From: Yponomeuta sedellus
Lineage: Eukaryota > Arthropoda > Insecta > Lepidoptera > Yponomeutidae
Length of the DNA stretch: 64,000 bases
NCBI GenBank assembly: GCA_934045075.1
Contig: OW203722.1
Location: 18,073,486 to 18,137,485, forward strand
Reading direction: 5' to 3'
Every line of letters starts with the position of its first letter. Position 1 is the stretch's first letter. Under the pieces are notes generated by a model. It had not been told where the DNA came from. It made no database searches and saw only the letters and a program-made list of their open reading frames with translations. Made by a program: the position numbers and the translations under genes. Of this stretch, positions 9,520 through 20,549 are shown one piece after another.

Positions 9520-12027
9520 GACAGTCTTGACGGCCGCACATTGTATCGGCGGGTAAGGCAGACGATTTACAAATTCAGAGTTACAAATTCTACAATAGGT
9601 ATTTATAATCCTATGGTTACACTCAAAATCGCTCGGAGCCCCGGCTGCCTGAGTGATCTTAAGCAATCAAGAAGGTTAAGCAACAAAGGGCACGTTCAGT
9701 GCATGGACGGGTAAACTTTTATAACTAACGCTAGTGGCATTTTTCCGAGCGGTTCCGTGCTTCGCAAGGCACGTTAAGCAGTTGGTGCCGACTGCCGTCG
9801 ATAGTTGGCAGTCGTTGAGCCAAGTCAGATCCCATTGGGCGGCTTGAAAACTGCTGACAGTAAGACCAGCCACTAGTCTTGCAAGCCTCCACCAATCCGG
9901 ACTTGGCCGCCCATACCTTACTCAAAGAAGAGATAGATAGATAGATATATCGATAGAGACATACATTCCCCTTGGTAGGACACAATGGGTAGATGATGTC
10001 GATTGTTATACTCGTAGCATATCCTACTACAATACGGTGTAATGAACTATATAGTGACTCTTAAACTTCTATTTCGGATAGAACAGTTACATAAACAGCC
10101 TATACGTCCCACTGCAGGCCAGAGGCTTTCTTTCATAGAAATAAGGGCATTAAGGGCACGTGAGCACTTCGTGGCGTGGTGATTTGAAGCGCTGAGGTTG
10201 GTGAACATCTCACACACTCAGGTTTCCTCACGATATTTTCCATTTTTCGGTGTTGCCCATTGTTCATATATGTACTAGTGAACATGAAGTGCATGTCGGA
10301 TTCTGAATGCACGACCTCTAGAAGCACGGGAGGCACGCCTTCCACCAATGCGCTGTCATCGCAGCATCACACGATAGATGTGATAATTGATTGGTTCATG
10401 AGACGAGCCGAATGTATACAACTCAGCGTCACAGCCACAAGTGTGACGGTTCAGTTTTGGTCACTATACAATACAGGCAAACGGACGCCTAAAGAGATTT
10501 CGTCTACAATATGTTTTGGTCTTGCAGGAGGGAATGGGTTCAAGTTCGTATAGGCAGTGCAGTCTCCAACAGCGGCGGAAAAACCTACACATCTCGGACG
10601 TTTGTTACACATCCCCAGTGGAACCCGAAGACCACTGATTGGGACGTAGGTATAATTAAACTAGACCAGGCTATGGATCTCGATGGCTCCACCGCTAAAG
10701 CTGTGAAGCTCGCAGAGGCCGGTCCTATACCTCAGCCTGGGACAGAGGTACTCACCAGTGGATGGGGCCTCACCTCCGTAAGTCAAATTAATGTGCTCCT
10801 TTTTAAATAATATTGATGTTAAAAACTAACACTGAAATAAAATAAATCACAATAAACAAAAACTCTAAACAAAAACCATTAACTACTTCTGTTTTTTATG
10901 TAATGAAAATTTGTTTTTATATTAGTAATAATTGTTTATTAAGCAAAAAGTTTAGTACTACAATATTTTACAATAGGATTATAGCTTAAAATAATTTTCA
11001 TATAAATATTAGCCTCCGTTGCTGTGCTAGGCAAAAGCCTTTATTACAGCAAACAGTGCCAATTCCCGCCATATTCCAACAGTAGCAGCAGTGATGATTA
11101 CCAATATTATACAGAAGCAAACTCTTACACTATAAACACTGATTTTATTACAGGATGGTGGCTCAACGAGTCGATATGTAATGGCCGTAAAGATACCAGT
11201 AGTTTCTTACGAAAACTGTCGTAAGTCATACACCTACATCTCAACTCGCATGATGTGCGCTGGAGAGGGTAGAAGAAACTTCTGCAATGTTAGTAAGCTC
11301 TTATGACTAAGCCCTTATATAGGTTAGATATGCAGTACAATTGATACCACATCAACAATTACACGCGTGTACAATAAACTACCTAAAAAAATAAAAGAAT
11401 CAGAAAAACTCAACATCTTCAAGAAAATATTAGCAACATACGAGTATCTCCGCGAAAACATCGCTCGCATAGTTTAGCTTGTTCGATCCACTGATTGTTA
11501 TAACCTGTATCTGTTTAACAGAATACGGCCTTGTGTATAAGTTTAGCCGATAACTTTTGTGATCGCTTGTGTTTGGAGTGTTTGTTTTTATTCTACCTAC
11601 AAAAGTGCGCTGCCGATATTGTACTAACAAATCATTGCAAAATACAGCTACCCACATATGGAACTATTGTCTACTTAAATAATAATATAAACTGTTGCTA
11701 TTTTATAAGCTCATGCATGTTGACTAAATTAATTAACTAATAATTCTCATTTTAAGTGGACACATGTATTGGTCTTATAAACCATACTGCACATTCAGGC
11801 GCCTTAAAAACGTAAAGCTGCGATAGCAGTTTACTACAAATGTTCTACGTTTTTTAAATTTATAGGGCGACTCAGGGGGGCCAGCGGTGTCTCAAGCGAC
11901 GGGCGCGCAAGTGGGCATAGTGTCCTTCTATGCAAATGGCTGCTCCAATCCCAGGTTCCCAGGAGTGTACGCAAACGTCGCTGAGCCATCTATACGCAAC
12001 TTCATCCGCCTCAACTCCGGAGTTTAG
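9520..12027 (+). CDS. Trypsin-fold serine protease (S1 family), exons joined 9520-9552, 10528-10777, 11154-11288, 11866-12027; 5' exons not found
   Basis: Likely a secreted, probably digestive-type peptidase. Exon 1 reads [11 protein letters not shown] (catalytic His); exon 2 starts [10 protein letters not shown] and includes DWDVGIIKL (catalytic Asp) and SGWGLTS; exon 3 ends RRNFCN; exon 4 starts GDSGGP (catalytic Ser) and ends in a TAG after NFIRLNSGV. Every junction has AG/GT borders and fits in phase: 2 nt plus 1 nt at the first, phase 0 at the other two. The assembled part is about 193 residues; a full enzyme is 240-260, so the signal peptide, activation site and CGGS region are missing, either further upstream or lost. 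The residue six before the Ser is Asn, not the Asp of trypsin, so trypsin specificity is doubtful. Introns hold a 5S-derived SINE and a SINE B fragment. A poly(A) signal lies at 12,365. Confidence 0.9.
9640..9955 (+). repeat. 5S rRNA-derived SINE (copy 2) in the first protease intron
   Basis: Subfamily with gcctgagtgatcttaagcaa and gcatggacgggtaaac in the 5S-like part, then ttttccgagcggttccgtgc, caaggcacgttaagc and the body cctccaccaatccgga. It ends near a (GATA)n run at 9,932-9,950. The minus-strand copy at 32,340-32,660 belongs to the same subfamily. Confidence 0.8.
10095..10262 (-). repeat. SINE family B fragment in the first protease intron
   Basis: Reverse-strand body: cccactgcaggccagaggc, gcacgtgagcacttcgtgg, tcaggtttcctcacgatat. 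The tRNA-like head is absent. Confidence 0.65.
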
Positions 12028-12364
12028 ACCCAATACATAGCGATAAATAGCGCTGGCTTACAAGGTGTTGTTTTTAAAAGTTCAGGTTTATGTCCGATTA
12101 CAACTACTTTTGATTCTCGGTGTTGTTATTTTATTATCAACTTTAAAAAAAAACATCTAAAAGATTTTTAAATACTAAATTACATTGGCGATAAAAAGAA
12201 GGTTCTCCTTAACATTGTTATGATAGTTTGTTTCCATATTTGAATTTCAGTTAATATATGTGTTATAAGACTTATAATTTTAATGGTGTAATAATAACAT
12301 ACATTATTTGTTAGCTCTCAAAAATTATACCTTGTAACCGATGCTTCATTTGGAAATGAATTAC

Positions 12365-12370
12365 AATAAA
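12365..12370 (+). terminator. Poly(A) signal of the protease gene
   Basis: AATAAA, 338 bp after the stop codon, followed by ggcactgtttaca. The same context follows the duplicated exon at 14,707, which supports homologous 3' UTRs. Confidence 0.6.
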
Positions 12371-12439
12371 GGCACTGTTTACATGGCGAAATATGTTTTA
12401 TGATTCAAAGGGAAAAGACAAAATCTTGCACGAAAAAAA

Positions 12440-12720
12440 ATGCTGGGCATAGGTTTCCTCCAAGGCACGCCACTTCCATCTGTCTTCGACCTACTTCACT
12501 ACTTCCTACTTGCACATCCTCAGCCTACTTCATCAAGCAGAGGCTCTAGCCTCTGCTTGATGAAGTAGGCTGAGGATGTGCAATCTGCTTCAGATCGTCA
12601 GTCTAGCAATCTGGCAAGCGTCTTACGATGCGTTTGGCAGTTCGTGATCCTTGAGACCCCATCAACCATATTTTTCTTCGTTTTTCGGCATATGTGACCA
12701 GCCCACTGTCTCATGAACTC
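12440..12720 (-). repeat. RTE-type LINE 3' end remnant with internal palindrome
   Basis: The minus strand ends with the usual RTE C-terminal context (tgctgggcataggtttcctc on the + strand is the complement of the codons for the last residues). It is interrupted by a perfect inverted duplication at 12,510-12,583. Confidence 0.55.
12510..12583. repeat. Perfect 36-bp inverted duplication (74-bp hairpin)
   Basis: ttgcacatcctcagcctact begins the left arm (12510-12545); the right arm (12548-12583) is its exact reverse complement, with a 2-nt centre. No mismatch found. The sequence belongs to a LINE remnant, so this is a local inverted duplication and not a transposon terminus. Confidence 0.95.
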
Positions 12721-12775
12721 GATATTCAGATGTTTGTTATCTTTGAGGATTTTTGGATACATAATAATTCTGTCG

Positions 12776-13018
12776 TCGTCAGGCTATACTAGTCCACTGC
12801 TGGGCATAGCCCTCCCTTAAAGAGCGCCACGTTGTGCTATCATAGGGGGTAATGCCCATAATCCCCACGTAGGGCATGCAGGTTGGGGATCGCAGTTCGG
12901 TGGAATTGTACTGCAGTGGGCGCTGCTGCCGACCCCCCGGTTTGTGTCCCTTAGTCGCCTTTTACGACACCCGCGGGAATAATTGGGCTGGTGCTGTTCT
13001 CTAGGCCGACACCACACA
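12776..13018 (-). repeat. RTE 3' end plus associated GC-rich repeat
   Basis: gtccactgctgggcatagcc is the complement of the RTE C-terminal codons. From 12,845 a GC-rich segment follows (ccccacgtagggc, gtcgccttttacgacacccg) of a kind common in lepidopteran intergenic DNA. No frame of note. Confidence 0.6.
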
Positions 13019-13019
13019 G

Positions 13020-13730
13020 CAATAATTATGTATATTGAATATTTTTAAAAACACGTTAGCTACCTATTCTTATTAATACAGAATGCGAAAATGTCCGCCT
13101 TTCTGTTTGAAGTTCGATGTCGCGTATTACATAGAAACCACTAATGGAAGGCCAAGGAGACGAAATAAAGAATGTAAACAAACGGGCCGTTACTGAGTTA
13201 CATTGCGATAGTGAGCGATTATTATCACCGTCCTTGTCACACGTGTGCGGTAATAGTGTCATTTGATCGACGACAGCTGTCGTTGCGTATTTCGTGGTAC
13301 AGGAAAACTTTCAGTACCGCAGTTGTCAACATTTGGTGTCATCCGCCATTTTGTGAACTATAATAGTTCATTCCTGTTTAGATTGCATTCGAAGTGATAC
13401 AATTATTCGAGGACAATTTTCATAGCCATATTGACAGCATGATTGATAATACTATGGATAGTTTTGTCATAAATACGGCTGATTCGGACTCTTCTGGTTA
13501 ATCATGTTTGACTAATACAGACGACAGCGATTAGAATAGAGAATCCGAAAGGACTTTGTCCATTTTGGGCCATATGTGGACAGAACGTAAGAGAAAAATC
13601 GAAATAACCCCTGATTATAATTAATTTCCAAACGAATATTTTTGCTTATCTTGTTGTATCAATCGACATTTTAAACAGTTACAAAGTAATAAGAATTTTA
13701 TCTGAAATCCAGGTAAACTTCACATAGAAA
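13020..13730. other. Unannotated stretch between the two protease terminal exons
   Basis: No copy of the protease exons 1-3 seen here. Possibly an old DNA transposon (a short frame rich in Asp/Ser at 13,440-13,500), but no termini were found. Confidence 0.3.
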
Positions 13731-13737
13731 TATCTAC

Positions 13738-13862
13738 GTGCCACATCATTCATCACGTGACCCAAGAACTGGTAACTACTTTGGTCAGTGCATCAGCGTG
13801 ACTATTTTGAGGGGGCAAGCTGCCAGTATCATGGGAACTCTGTCCAACGACGGCAATCGAGA
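13738..13862 (+). pseudogene. Fragment of a retroelement polyprotein C-terminus
   Basis: Residues SRDPRTGNYFGQCISVTILR then GQAASIMGTL. The same segment, better preserved, is on the minus strand at 29,225-29,515 (SGDPRAGAYFGQRISLAAQR). I know this type of segment from regions downstream of reverse transcriptases in invertebrate retroelements, but cannot name the clade. Truncated on both sides. Confidence 0.45.
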
Positions 13863-14246
13863 TAAGAGACATTTTGTGTATGCAGAACTTATAGTAATAT
13901 GCGACTGTTACTGTAATATCATATTTTACATATTAAACATAGTTACCTGCAATTAATTTATGTGTAGTGTCTTATCTACGTACCCATTGTCTTATGTACA
14001 CCACCTCATTTTGGCCTAAGGTTGTCTAGAAGGGATATACAATTTTAGCAATACGACCCCGATTGTATACTATTCAGAACTGTGGTGCATTAAAGAGTTA
14101 TCTATGTATGTTATTTATGTAAGATACAAGAAAGAAAATACATTTACTGTAACCACACATTACAAACCAAACTTAAACTTGAACAGAAAAAACCTTGATA
14201 TTAAACGCGCTGATTCACGTGCGTTCCACGATTTTTTTGTTTATAG

Positions 14247-14408
14247 GGTGACTCAGGTGGTCCAGCAGTATCCCAAACGACGGGCGCGCAAGTAGGCATA
14301 GCATCCTTCATCGGAGGGGCCTGCTCCAACCCCAGATATCCAGGAGTGTACGCAAACGTCGCTGAGCCATCTATACGCAACTTCATCCGCCTCAACTCTG
14401 GGGTTTAG
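14247..14408 (+). CDS. Second terminal exon of the serine protease (duplicate or alternative exon)
   Basis: Same length (162 bp), same phase, same AG acceptor context (gtttatag/ggtgac) and same ending ([12 protein letters not shown]) as 11,866-12,027. It begins GDSGGP, so the catalytic Ser is kept. Seven of 53 residues differ, mainly in the segment after the Ser (SFIGGACSNPRYPG against [14 protein letters not shown]), next to the S1 pocket. The last 60 bp are identical except two third positions, while the first 100 bp differ at many silent sites. The 3' UTR is also homologous, with AATAAA at 14,707. No copy of exons 1-3 precedes it. It could be an alternative last exon spliced from 11,288, or the relic of a tandem gene copy. 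Confidence 0.8.
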   Translation, partial: GDSGGPAVSQTTGAQVGIASFIGGACSNPRYPGVYANVAEPSIRNFIRLNSGV

Positions 14409-14706
14409 AAGACAGATGAATAGGTGCTGACTTAGTAGCGGCAGTTTCAAAAGGTCTGTTTGTGTTCGGTTAAGAAACTTCGAATTTTCATGATTTTTTC
14501 GTTATGTTTAATAGATTTTCAAATTTAATTGGCGGTGATGTTTGCTCGTGAAATTGTTCCGAATTGTAAATTTGAACGTCAGTTAATATTCATTTTCAGA
14601 AAACTGATGTGCTTAAATAATATACTTAAATAAAAGTTTAGTTCTCTAAAATTGCACCTTGTATATTTAACCACGATAACCTATGCTTGCTTTGGAAATT
14701 AATTAA

Positions 14707-14712
14707 AATAAA
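14707..14712 (+). terminator. Poly(A) signal after the second protease terminal exon
   Basis: AATAAA followed by ggcactgtttaca, the same context as at 12,365, about 300 bp after the stop. Confidence 0.55.
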
Positions 14713-14729
14713 GGCACTGTTTACACATT

Positions 14730-15340
14730 CCGAAGTTTGTTTGTATGTTTTAATTCTCATTAACTCGATGTTCAGTTGTTTATTTTCTTTGCGGGTTTTT
14801 GGATACACAATAAAGTATTGTTTTCTTAGGAGGCTTTGTTTTACATTTTTGGATTGAAAATGTACCAAGCTTTATTACAGAGCAGTTTATATGATAATTT
14901 TACAACAGAATGTGTATTTAATGGAACAACAAAAATCTCCGTCCATTTATAACAGAAAGACATCATTGAAGAACTCAGAAAAAATAAATAAAGTTCTTCC
15001 TTGAAAATAATTTCTATTGAAACTGCGACTAAAAACCTGTACAAAAATACTCGAACGCTTTGTTTTAGAGTACTCTGGCCTGGATTGTACGACGACGCGT
15101 TTTCAATGTCAAAATTCGCGACTTTCTAGTAGCTTCACTGTCAAATTCTGACATTTTGGCGGAACAAAACGTGTGACTCGTGCCATCGTACTACCCGAGC
15201 TAGATTCGACACTGGAATTTACTGGCAAATACCAATGAATAGTCATTCTCTTCTTTGTTATGTAGTTCTTGGTTTTCTTAGTTATCTAGAATGACTCTGT
15301 AGTAGAAATATCCCTTGGAGACTGTGAAGGAATACTTATT
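14730..15340. other. Unannotated stretch
   Basis: AT-rich. The two minus-strand frames of 67-76 codons have no recognisable motif. Nothing supported. Confidence 0.4.
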
Positions 15341-15344
15341 CTTC

Positions 15345-15600
15345 TTCTTCTTCAGGCTATATATTAGTCCACTGCTGGACATAACCCTCCCCTAATAAGC
15401 GCCATAGCGCCCTGTTTTCAGTTTGCAGCATCCAACATTTGCTGGCAGTTTTTCGCAGATCGTCATCCCAGTCGGAGGGCGTCCTACACTACGATTGCCG
15501 AATCGCGGTCTCTACTCAAAAACACGTTCACTCCAACGGTTGTCGGTTCTTCGCCAGATATGGCCAGCCTTTCTCGTGAAGAAATACATCACGAGAAAAT
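15345..15600 (-). repeat. RTE-type LINE, C-terminal end of ORF and 3' tail
   Basis: The minus strand reads NENRALWRLIREGYVQQWTN near the end, matching the RTE endonuclease-reverse transcriptase C-terminus (pattern RALWR..GEAYVQQWT). It is followed by a (GAA)n tail seen as cttcttcttcttc at 15,340. Frameshifts upstream; about 85 codons remain. Confidence 0.7.
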
Positions 15601-15659
15601 CTGAGTGTCTAATGTGTTCATTTACTTCAGCGATTGAAATTATTGTTCCGAAATAATTG

Positions 15660-17180
15660 ATTAATCTCTCTCTTAGAGAAAGCCTGAGCCATGCGGTGAG
15701 ACGAATAAAGACTGCTTCTAATAACCAGAAAACTTATTGGACAATTTATCGAAATGAAGTAAATTGCCCTACGACAAAAACCCCGCAATATTACTTCCTA
15801 TTAAAGACAGCCAGTAAAAATACGTCAGCAGTGAGCTCACCAGTATAAATATGCAAATACGATCCCCCTAAAGTGAGTCTGGAAAAAGCGAAACTTTTAC
15901 TCGAATGACAAAATTCACAATGAATACTAACACAGGAATCCCTTAGCATTTAAATCTGCGCGACTTTGCGAAGTTTCTTTTGGACGGAAACTTTTTTAAT
16001 TTCGTCGCGGGGCCAGGTGCTCCTCTCCTCACGTCAACTGCTTCGACAGACAATGGCCCCCGCTCTCTGGCTTCCGGAGATAGCGGGAATTTTCCGCTTA
16101 CCTTAGGGAGAAGCGAAGAAATCACTATCTTTCCATTTTTAATTAGGATTCTTTTGATTGGCTGCTCTGTGAGTTACGTTATCTTTTTGCTCCATTTACT
16201 TTTGATCTTTGCTTCAATTGAGAAGATAACGATGTTCACGGAAGGCTAAGTTTTTGCTTTGAACGTGCAGTGTACTTCCAGCTTTCGTCTTCTTCAAAAG
16301 TCTTCTTTGAACCTTTCAAGTACGTGGAATCCAGTGCTAAGTAAATACAAATCACGCGTCTTTTTACCGGACCTGACTGCGGACGTAGTTAGTGTTGTGT
16401 GTTGGCCCGCTGCGAAAAACTAAAAGTGACTTTAGGGTAGACTACCTACCCTTACTACGATCATTGTAACAACATGACCGCCAGGCCACTGTATCAAATA
16501 TCGTACAGATACCGTTACCGTTCAGTGTAAACCCATTTGTGAACCAAAGGATACTCGATAGTTGATGACCGTCAACTGGTAGCACAAAGACAAGCATATT
16601 ATGAATTTTACAATTTGTAACAAAAATGTAAAAGTCGCCAATGCTGCCAATGTGAGTTGTGAAATGTGTCAGGCTGTACCTAATAGTTCAAAAACCGTGA
16701 CAACAAAAATCGTCAATATATGAAATAAAAATGCATTTTGTTCTTCCAATGAATAAAAATAATTGAATGTATTGAACTTGCGCCACTCAGTAGAGTTGTC
16801 TCCAAATAAAACAAAAGTTCATAAAAAGCAGATAGACAAAATAAACAGGAAAAGATTAGGAAATGTTTACGATGTTTACGGAAATGCTTAGAGTAAAAGC
16901 GTCACACTCAGTCATCAACTATACACTCGGATAAAAATTCATTCGAATTCCATATGATAAAAACATCGTAAAAATTAACTTTCATTCGTTCGAGTAATCA
17001 TTTTCAAATAAAGTGGTGCAATGACTCCAAATAACTTCATTCTGCATTCACCATTGTTTGGTCCCTTTACTAATGAATTCGGTACGACTTTGACGGTTAT
17101 ACTTACTACGGTCAGGCGTTTCATTTTAAGGCGCTAGGTGGTGCTAATAAGCGCCACTTATGGAAAAAATCATATTTTCG
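15660..17180. other. Unannotated stretch
   Basis: No gene recognised. 16,000-16,115 is GC-richer (gtcgcggggccaggtgctcc) and open on both strands for about 60-89 codons, but without motifs. The rest is AT-rich. Confidence 0.35.
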
Positions 17181-17331
17181 TCTTTAACATGGCGTTGGAA
17201 AAGTGAACGTCGCAAATCTTAATAAATATAGTAGTTCTTTTAAGAACCTACCAAGAATCCAAGAATCTAGGACTTGAAAGAAGATTTGCCAAAAACGGCA
17301 GTTTTTAGCGGAAATCGATTAGTCTTAGGTA

Positions 17332-17485
17332 CGTAATACAGAGAATATTGTAAAGAGGTTCGAAATTTCACTGATGCCGGTGAGTCACCCATTAGCTCAG
17401 TTGGAAAGAGCGCTGGCACGCAGAGGTCGCGGGTTCGAATCCCGGCATGGGTGGAATTTTTAGCCTCTAAATAGGTTTTTAAAAT
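17332..17485 (+). repeat. SINE family A, short form with target-site duplication
   Basis: Flanked by tagtcttaggta (17,320-17,331 and 17,485-17,496). The element starts cgtaatacagagaatattg, has a leader of about 60 bp, the tRNA-like module (tagctcagttgg, gggttcgaatcccgg) and ends agcctctaaataggttttta. A related empty site exists at 43,100-43,140. The target duplication shows that the leader upstream of the tRNA-like part moved with it. Confidence 0.9.
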
Positions 17486-17589
17486 AGTCTTAGGTAGTTG
17501 ATCCTAGGTTAGTAAGTTCTAAAATAGTAAACTGTAACTACAGTTGTCAAAATTTATAATAAAATAAAATTTATTTATAATAGGTATTT

Positions 17590-17866
17590 AAAATTGTCCT
17601 AAGCACGGGTTAGTGCATGAAAAAGAATAGTGCATTAAAGCCTAACTGCAAAGTAGGTACTCGGGGCTGCAAGTGATGCAAATTACTTCAGCCAGATGTC
17701 GCTGAGTGTAGGTAAACCAGAGAGTATTGTAAAGAAGTTCGATATTTCACTGATGCCGGTAAGTCGCCAATTTGCTCAGTTGGGAGAGCGCTGGCATGGT
17801 TAGACAGAGGTTGCGGGTTCGAGTCCCGGCATGGGTGGAATTTTTAGCCTCTAATAAGTTTTTAAG
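17590..17866 (+). repeat. SINE family A, long form
   Basis: Begins with attgtcctaagcacgggtta, continues through gcaaagtaggtactcgggg and agatgtcgctg, then the same leader, tRNA-like module (gggttcgagtcccgg) and tail as the short form. The B box has one change. Confidence 0.8.
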
Positions 17867-18059
17867 AAAGTATTAATTTTAGAAAAAAAAGTGTTGATTA
17901 GATTAGATTAATACTCTTTATTGCATACCACACTTTTGAGAGTGTAAGAAAAAGTTAATTTCAATACTTGTTACAAGTATACAAGTATTAAAAAGCAAGT
18001 TATGATTTTAATTCCAATGGCGGCGCTAGCAACGCGTAGCGCCTTAAGCGAAAGATCCG

Positions 18060-18654
18060 TAATGAAAGACAGAAATTAACGCAAAGCGGGCTGTCTGATC
18101 CGCCTTAAGGCGAAAACAGTTTGTTGTTTGTCCTTCGCCTTCAGGTTCTCAACAAACCGAACAAATGAGAGGGAAAATAAATGAAAATGTAATTAAGCGC
18201 AAGAAAAAACTTTTAAGAGAACGATGAAAACTTTTTCCTCCCCTGCCGGAGTTACAATATTTATTCCATTCACTTGGTGATACCGTGAGTAAGTTCTTTG
18301 TTTTATTTTGATTTATTAATTACCACGAAACTTGCTCCCGGTTAGCCGCGCTTCATAGCATCTGTCAAATCCGTCGTGGAACGCCAACAAACAAAAGAAA
18401 GTGAAATGAAAAACGGGATTTTGTATCCTATATTTGCAAGGGCGAAAGTAATCCGAGGGAAACAAGAAAAAGGTGGAACTCACTTGCGAAATTACCAAGT
18501 AAGTAGGAAAGCGTGGGGAGACCCGAACGGAATGGAGCCACCCGCTGTCAACGCTGCCAACCCTTTTTATTTACAGTTTGCCAGCCTGACGTAGACCGTT
18601 ACGTCAGCGTTGGATAACAATAATAAGACCAACTTTATACTGTAACATTGATGA
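18060..18654. other. Unannotated stretch
   Basis: No supported gene. The 72-codon + frame at 18,376-18,594 has no recognisable motif. A small inverted pair (cgccttaagcg and cgccttaaggcg) lies at 18,040-18,115. Confidence 0.35.
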
Positions 18655-18730
18655 GCTGTTGCAGCGAAGTTTTGCCTAACATGGAGAATGGTCGTGGGTT
18701 CGAATTCGGGCATTTAGTTGGATTATAACT
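18655..18730 (+). repeat. SINE family B, tRNA-like head only
   Basis: gttgcagcgaagttttgcc then gtcgtgggttcgaattcggg (B box). No body follows. Confidence 0.45.
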
Positions 18731-19329
18731 TAGTTATAAATTAAACGGTAGATCCGTTTAATTTAAACCATTAAATCTCGGGTAGACTGAAGTGGCGAGT
18801 CCAGTCAATTATTGTGGGTAGTCAATTTTTGATTTTCGCAGCTGGTCGACACACAACACTCAGTACGCCTGCGGATAGTTCCGGTGATAAGGCGCGTCAT
18901 TTGTATTTACTTAGCACTGGATTCCACGTACTTGAAAGCTTGAAACCATAGTCTCTGTTGAAATTCTTGTATTTTTTAATTTCAATATAACTCGATGTAT
19001 ATATTTGACTTAATGTTGGATTAGAATACGTAGGTCACTCGACAAGTTTTGAGATGTTCGTAATTTAAACATGGAACGCGTCTGTATATATTTTTAAAAA
19101 GCTAAAAATAAATCGCAACTAGCCAGCAAATAGTAGTTATAAAAAGATGATGTGCCAATCATTTTACGGTTTCCGTGTTCTTTTTTGCAACGATGCAACT
19201 TAACCGCGAAAATTTGCATGCTATGATGTTTTATGATTTTAATTTGGTTTAACTGAAAAACTTAGCCTTCAACGATTACCTCATTTGACCTCGTAACGTT
19301 GGTGAATAATTGGTAAACTAGTTTTTTTC
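18731..19329. other. Unannotated stretch
   Basis: Nothing recognised; AT-rich, all frames short. Confidence 0.4.
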
Positions 19330-19765
19330 TCGCACCGGCCATGTGTCTGAAACAATGATGGAAAACCATAGATCTGGTATCTCGGCATGGTATACGACAG
19401 TGGCATTGCCGAATGTTTTCCAAGCGCTGCGAGAGACGAGACCAAAATTCGGGGAATCATACTGCATCGCGATCGCGCTTAGTCACATACGTCCCTTGGA
19501 ACAAAATTGTTTGTCGAAAATCCGGTGGTGAAACTTTGCCCCGTCCACTGTACAGTCCTGATTTAGCTTCTTGTGTTTTTTTGTTCCCGATAATCAGGGA
19601 AAAATAACATGGAATTTGTTTTCGTGCGCCTAAGAGGCCATGGCCGCCTACGAAGCCGCTATTTCGGACCTATTGGATCAAGACTGGCAAAAGTGTTTTA
19701 ATAGTTGGTTTAGGCGAATGGAACTACGCATAGGGAATGAAGGACAGTATTTCGAAATAATATAA
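19330..19765 (+). pseudogene. mariner transposase C-terminal remnant
   Basis: Two frames carry landmarks of the mariner transposase C-terminal half: PRPLYSPDLASCVFLFP (normally 'PHPPYSPDLAPCDFFLFP', containing the third catalytic Asp) and, in a shifted frame, AISDLLDQDWQKCFNSWFRR followed by NEGQYFE and a stop. The Asp of SPDL is kept; the following D is replaced by V. Frameshifts and stops between blocks, and the missing N-terminal DNA-binding half, make it inactive. Terminal inverted repeats were not found. Confidence 0.8.
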
Positions 19766-19904
19766 AATAAATATTGAGAATTATTTTTCAAACTAAAGAA
19801 ACTATGATATTTTTTGTAGTTCTTTCTTGCCTCAAAACTCTTTGAGTTATCTATTTGTTAGTACGTAATATTATTCCTGTATCTTAAACCTTACACACCT
19901 CGTG

Positions 19905-20225
19905 TAACCCGTTAACCGCGACGGTGGAATGCCGCAAACAAAAGTGAGGCACTTTCAGAAGGTCGTGAGTTTGAATCTAGGCATTTACTTTGTTCTCGGC
20001 TTTATTTACTAGATTTCCTGTATTCATAAAGTTTTAGTAGTGATACCACTTGCTAACGGTAAAGGAAAACATCGTGAGGAAACCTGAGCGTCTGAGGTGT
20101 TCATATAATTAAGCGCTTCAAATTGCCAAATTGCGATGGGCACGCGTGGTGGTGTTGTTAAGCCTATTCTCTATCTCTGGGACAATGTCTGTGCCCTGCA
20201 TTGGGGCAAAAATAGGCTACATGAA
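19905..20225 (+). repeat. SINE family B, nearly complete
   Basis: tRNA-like head (gttaaccgcgacggtgg, gtcgtgagtttgaatc), then accacttgctaacggtaaag, catcgtgaggaaacctgag and a 3' part gcacgcgtggtggtgtt with cctgcattggggc. The B box is decayed. Confidence 0.7.
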
Positions 20226-20280
20226 AAAAAAAAAATCATGGATTATGAACAATAAAGAATATTATATTATTTTTAATGGC

Positions 20281-20549
20281 TGGCTGTCAGAGGTCGCGGG
20301 TTCGAATACAATATTCTCTGTATACGTTCAGGCAGCGACACCTGGCTGAAGTAATTTGCATTACTTGCATCCCCGAGTACCTACTTTGCAGTAAGGTTTT
20401 ACATTGGAATGATATCGCTGTACCCACATGATTATATTCTTTTTAATGCACTAACACGTGCTAAGGACAATTTTAAAAACCTATTTAGAGGCTAAATATT
20501 ACACCCATTCAAACCCGCGGAATTTTTAGCCTCTAAATAGGTTTTTTTA
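20281..20549. repeat. Scrambled SINE family A copy
   Basis: A + strand piece (agaggtcgcgggttcgaat) is followed by about 200 bp in minus orientation (attctctgtatacgttcag ... gtgctaaggacaatttt, aaacctatttagaggc), then again + strand (gaatttttagcctctaaata). At least two inversions or a fold-back event are needed. Confidence 0.65.

Larger units (their letters stand above)
17290..18050 (+). repeat. Dispersed repeat H, copy interrupted by two SINEs
   Basis: gtttttagcggaaatcgatt, gtcttaggtagttgatcctagg and, after two SINE insertions, gattttaattccaatggcgg. The same three landmarks occur close together without SINEs at 43,080-43,250. Confidence 0.65.
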
